Below the pieces are notes generated by a model. It was not told the DNA's origin, did not search any database, and saw nothing but the letters and a program-made list of their open reading frames with translations. Of a DNA stretch of 64,000 bases, positions 62,867 to 64,000 are shown in pieces. The translations under genes were made by a program, and so were the position numbers. Source of the DNA: Sphingobacterium micropteri (GTDB lineage: Bacteria > Bacteroidota > Bacteroidia > Sphingobacteriales > Sphingobacteriaceae); the NCBI RefSeq assembly GCF_014692515.1, contig NZ_JACOIK010000002.1, positions 124,001 through 188,000 on the forward strand. The letters are read 5' to 3'. Within the stretch, counting starts at the first letter, position 1. Each line of letters starts with the position of its first letter.

Positions 62867-64000
62867 ATGTTAAGTACTTACAAAAAGAAGCCTGCTATCA
62901 ACTTAAATGGTTTTGCTGTGGAGGGATGGAATGCTATCATTTCTGTTTTGACAGAGCAGCAGAACAGCAATCGTGTTATGGTAATAGATTGTTACACTGG
63001 TATAGATCAGGAAGAGTTGGAAGCGCAGCTGATGCAGCTTAAATCGGATCTCTTTATCCGCACGAAGGATTTGTTTATTTCGGAATCGGAGGTGGCAGCG
63101 TTAACGAAAAGGTTTATGACAGACGATACGCTGTTCGGTTATGTTTCCAATATCTCCTTGGATGAGTATTTCGACGTGGAGAAGTTAGAAGCTGTGCAAA
63201 AGGCAATAGCGGAATCTAAAGGACGTATTTTAGTGTTTGGGCAGGGCGCTCAACTGGTGGTCAAAGCTGATGTCTTAGTGTATGCAGATATGCCGCGTTG
63301 GGAAATACAGCAGCGCATGCGTCGACAGGAAGTCAGCGCATTGGGTATTGACAACCGCAAAGAGCCCTTTTCTCAGCAATATAAGCGAGGATTATTCAAT
63401 GACTGGCGCTTGCTGGATAAACATAAACGAACGATTTACACCAATGTGGATTATTGGCTTGATACCGTTGTGGCAAACGCGCCTAAGATGATTGACAGAT
63501 CTACATTTTACGCGGGGATGGACAAAGCGGCGGCTTCGCCTTTCCGCGTTGTTCCATTCTTTGACCCTGCACCATGGGGAGGCCAGTGGATGAAAGAAGA
63601 ATTTGCACTTGATACGGCTAAGGTGAACTACGGCTGGGGCTTTGATTGTGTGCCAGAGGAGAATAGTTTGCTTCTCAATGTGGATAATGTTGTATTTGAG
63701 ATGCCGGCTGTGAACCTCATCAATACGAGGGGTGTCGAGGTGTTAGGCAAACCGGTGGAAGCTCGTTTTGGAAACGATTTTCCGATTCGTTTTGATTTTT
63801 TGGATACCGTTGAGGGCGGGAATCTCAGTCTTCAGGTACATCCAACCACCCAATATGCCCGCGATAATTTTGGTTTGCATTATACGCAAGATGAGAGTTA
63901 TTATATCATGGAGGCAAAGGAAGGTGCGCATGTGTATCTCGGATTGAAAACAGGTGTGGATAGTGATGTGATGATGGACGAGCTTGAGAAGGCAGAACGA
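62867..64000 (+). CDS. Class I mannose-6-phosphate isomerase-like protein with N-terminal kinase-like domain (cut by window edge)
   Basis: The frame from the ATG at 62867 is open to the last base (378 codons). Residues about 15-205 look like a divergent P-loop-kinase-like domain without a clear Walker A (NRVMVIDCYTGIDQEELEAQ, LVFGQGAQLVVKADVLVYAD, DWRLLDKHKRTIYTNVDYWL). From about residue 235 a class I phosphomannose isomerase begins: PFFDPAPWGGQWMKE, GGNLSLQVHPTTQYARDNFG with the zinc-binding Q-x-H-P, and QDESYYIMEAKEGA with the metal-binding Glu. Such long isomerases occur in Bacteroidota next to GntR/UTRA regulators. It may convert mannose-6-phosphate to fructose-6-phosphate. The rest lies outside. 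Confidence 0.75.
   Translation, partial: MLSTYKKKPAINLNGFAVEGWNAIISVLTEQQNSNRVMVIDCYTGIDQEELEAQLMQLKSDLFIRTKDLFISESEVAALTKRFMTDDTLFGYVSNISLDEYFDVEKLEAVQKAIAESKGRILVFGQGAQLVVKADVLVYADMPRWEIQQRMRRQEVSALGIDNRKEPFSQQYKRGLFNDWRLLDKHKRTIYTNVDYWLDTVVANAPKMIDRSTFYAGMDKAAASPFRVVPFFDPAPWGGQWMKEEFALDTAKVNYGWGFDCVPEENSLLLNVDNVVFEMPAVNLINTRGVEVLGKPVEARFGNDFPIRFDFLDTVEGGNLSLQVHPTTQYARDNFGLHYTQDESYYIMEAKEGAHVYLGLKTGVDSDVMMDELEKAER

Noticed and set aside
62806..63042. Separate small gene before the PMI-like gene
   Set aside because: Overlaps the real frame that begins at 62867 and has no family features.
1..64000. tRNA or rRNA genes
   Set aside because: No clover-leaf sequence with a T-loop GGTTCGAATCC-like motif or rRNA core sequence was noticed by eye.

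Overview
The window looks like chromosome of a Bacteroidota bacterium, most likely a Sphingobacteriales relative of Sphingobacterium. The grounds are SusC/SusD/SusE proteins, a hybrid two-component system, a DUF5106 lipoprotein, a RemB/Wzi-like protein and promoters of the Bacteroidota type (TTG, about 20 bases, then TAnnTTTG). The placement rests on recognised protein families and not on a database search.

Bases 1-31.4 kb hold a large capsule/exopolysaccharide locus, all on the + strand after the cut-off end of a regulator. It opens with a winged-helix regulator behind a good promoter. Next come nucleotide-sugar genes (cytidylyltransferase, two UDP-sugar dehydrogenases, a wrecked UDP-glucuronate epimerase, manC, fcl, gmd). 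An AT-rich variable core follows: a Wzx flippase, an Fe-S FrhB-like protein, two polysaccharide pyruvyl transferases, an EpsG/Wzy-like polymerase, four GT4 and one GT2 glycosyltransferases, a WcaF-like acetyltransferase and a secreted hyaluronidase-like protein. A conserved end supplies an aldose epimerase, CapD-like and epimerase genes, a WecA-like initiating transferase, a cupin, Wza, Wzc and a Wzi/RemB-like outer-membrane protein. Together they describe a Wzx/Wzy pathway for a fucose- and uronate-containing, probably pyruvylated and acetylated polymer.

Bases 31.4-44.4 kb are mixed: glmS (minus strand), an OpuA/ProU-type glycine betaine ABC importer, two paralogous DUF4143 AAA ATPases, a secreted beta-propeller glycosidase-like protein, an acyl-CoA dehydrogenase, lipoproteins and small unknown genes. 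This region has the most unexplained DNA: a three-copy 19-bp repeat with an exact 40-bp period that includes the start codon of one ATPase; a TATACCGTATA dyad at the start codons of two divergent genes; and a 72-bp direct duplication of a lipoprotein gene end that flanks the second ATPase and differs only at synonymous positions.

Bases 44.4-60.5 kb form a polysaccharide utilisation locus: HTCS sensor-regulator, clan GH-A (GH147/GH5-like) enzyme, SusC, SusD, SusE-like protein, GH53 endo-galactanase and GH2 beta-galactosidase. The gene content points to beta-1,4-galactan. The GH2 gene has lost its ATG frame at an 8-T run inside the signal peptide.

Bases 60.5-64 kb hold metK (minus strand) behind a probable SAM-II riboswitch, then a GntR/UTRA regulator divergent from a class I mannose-6-phosphate isomerase-like gene that runs off the right edge.
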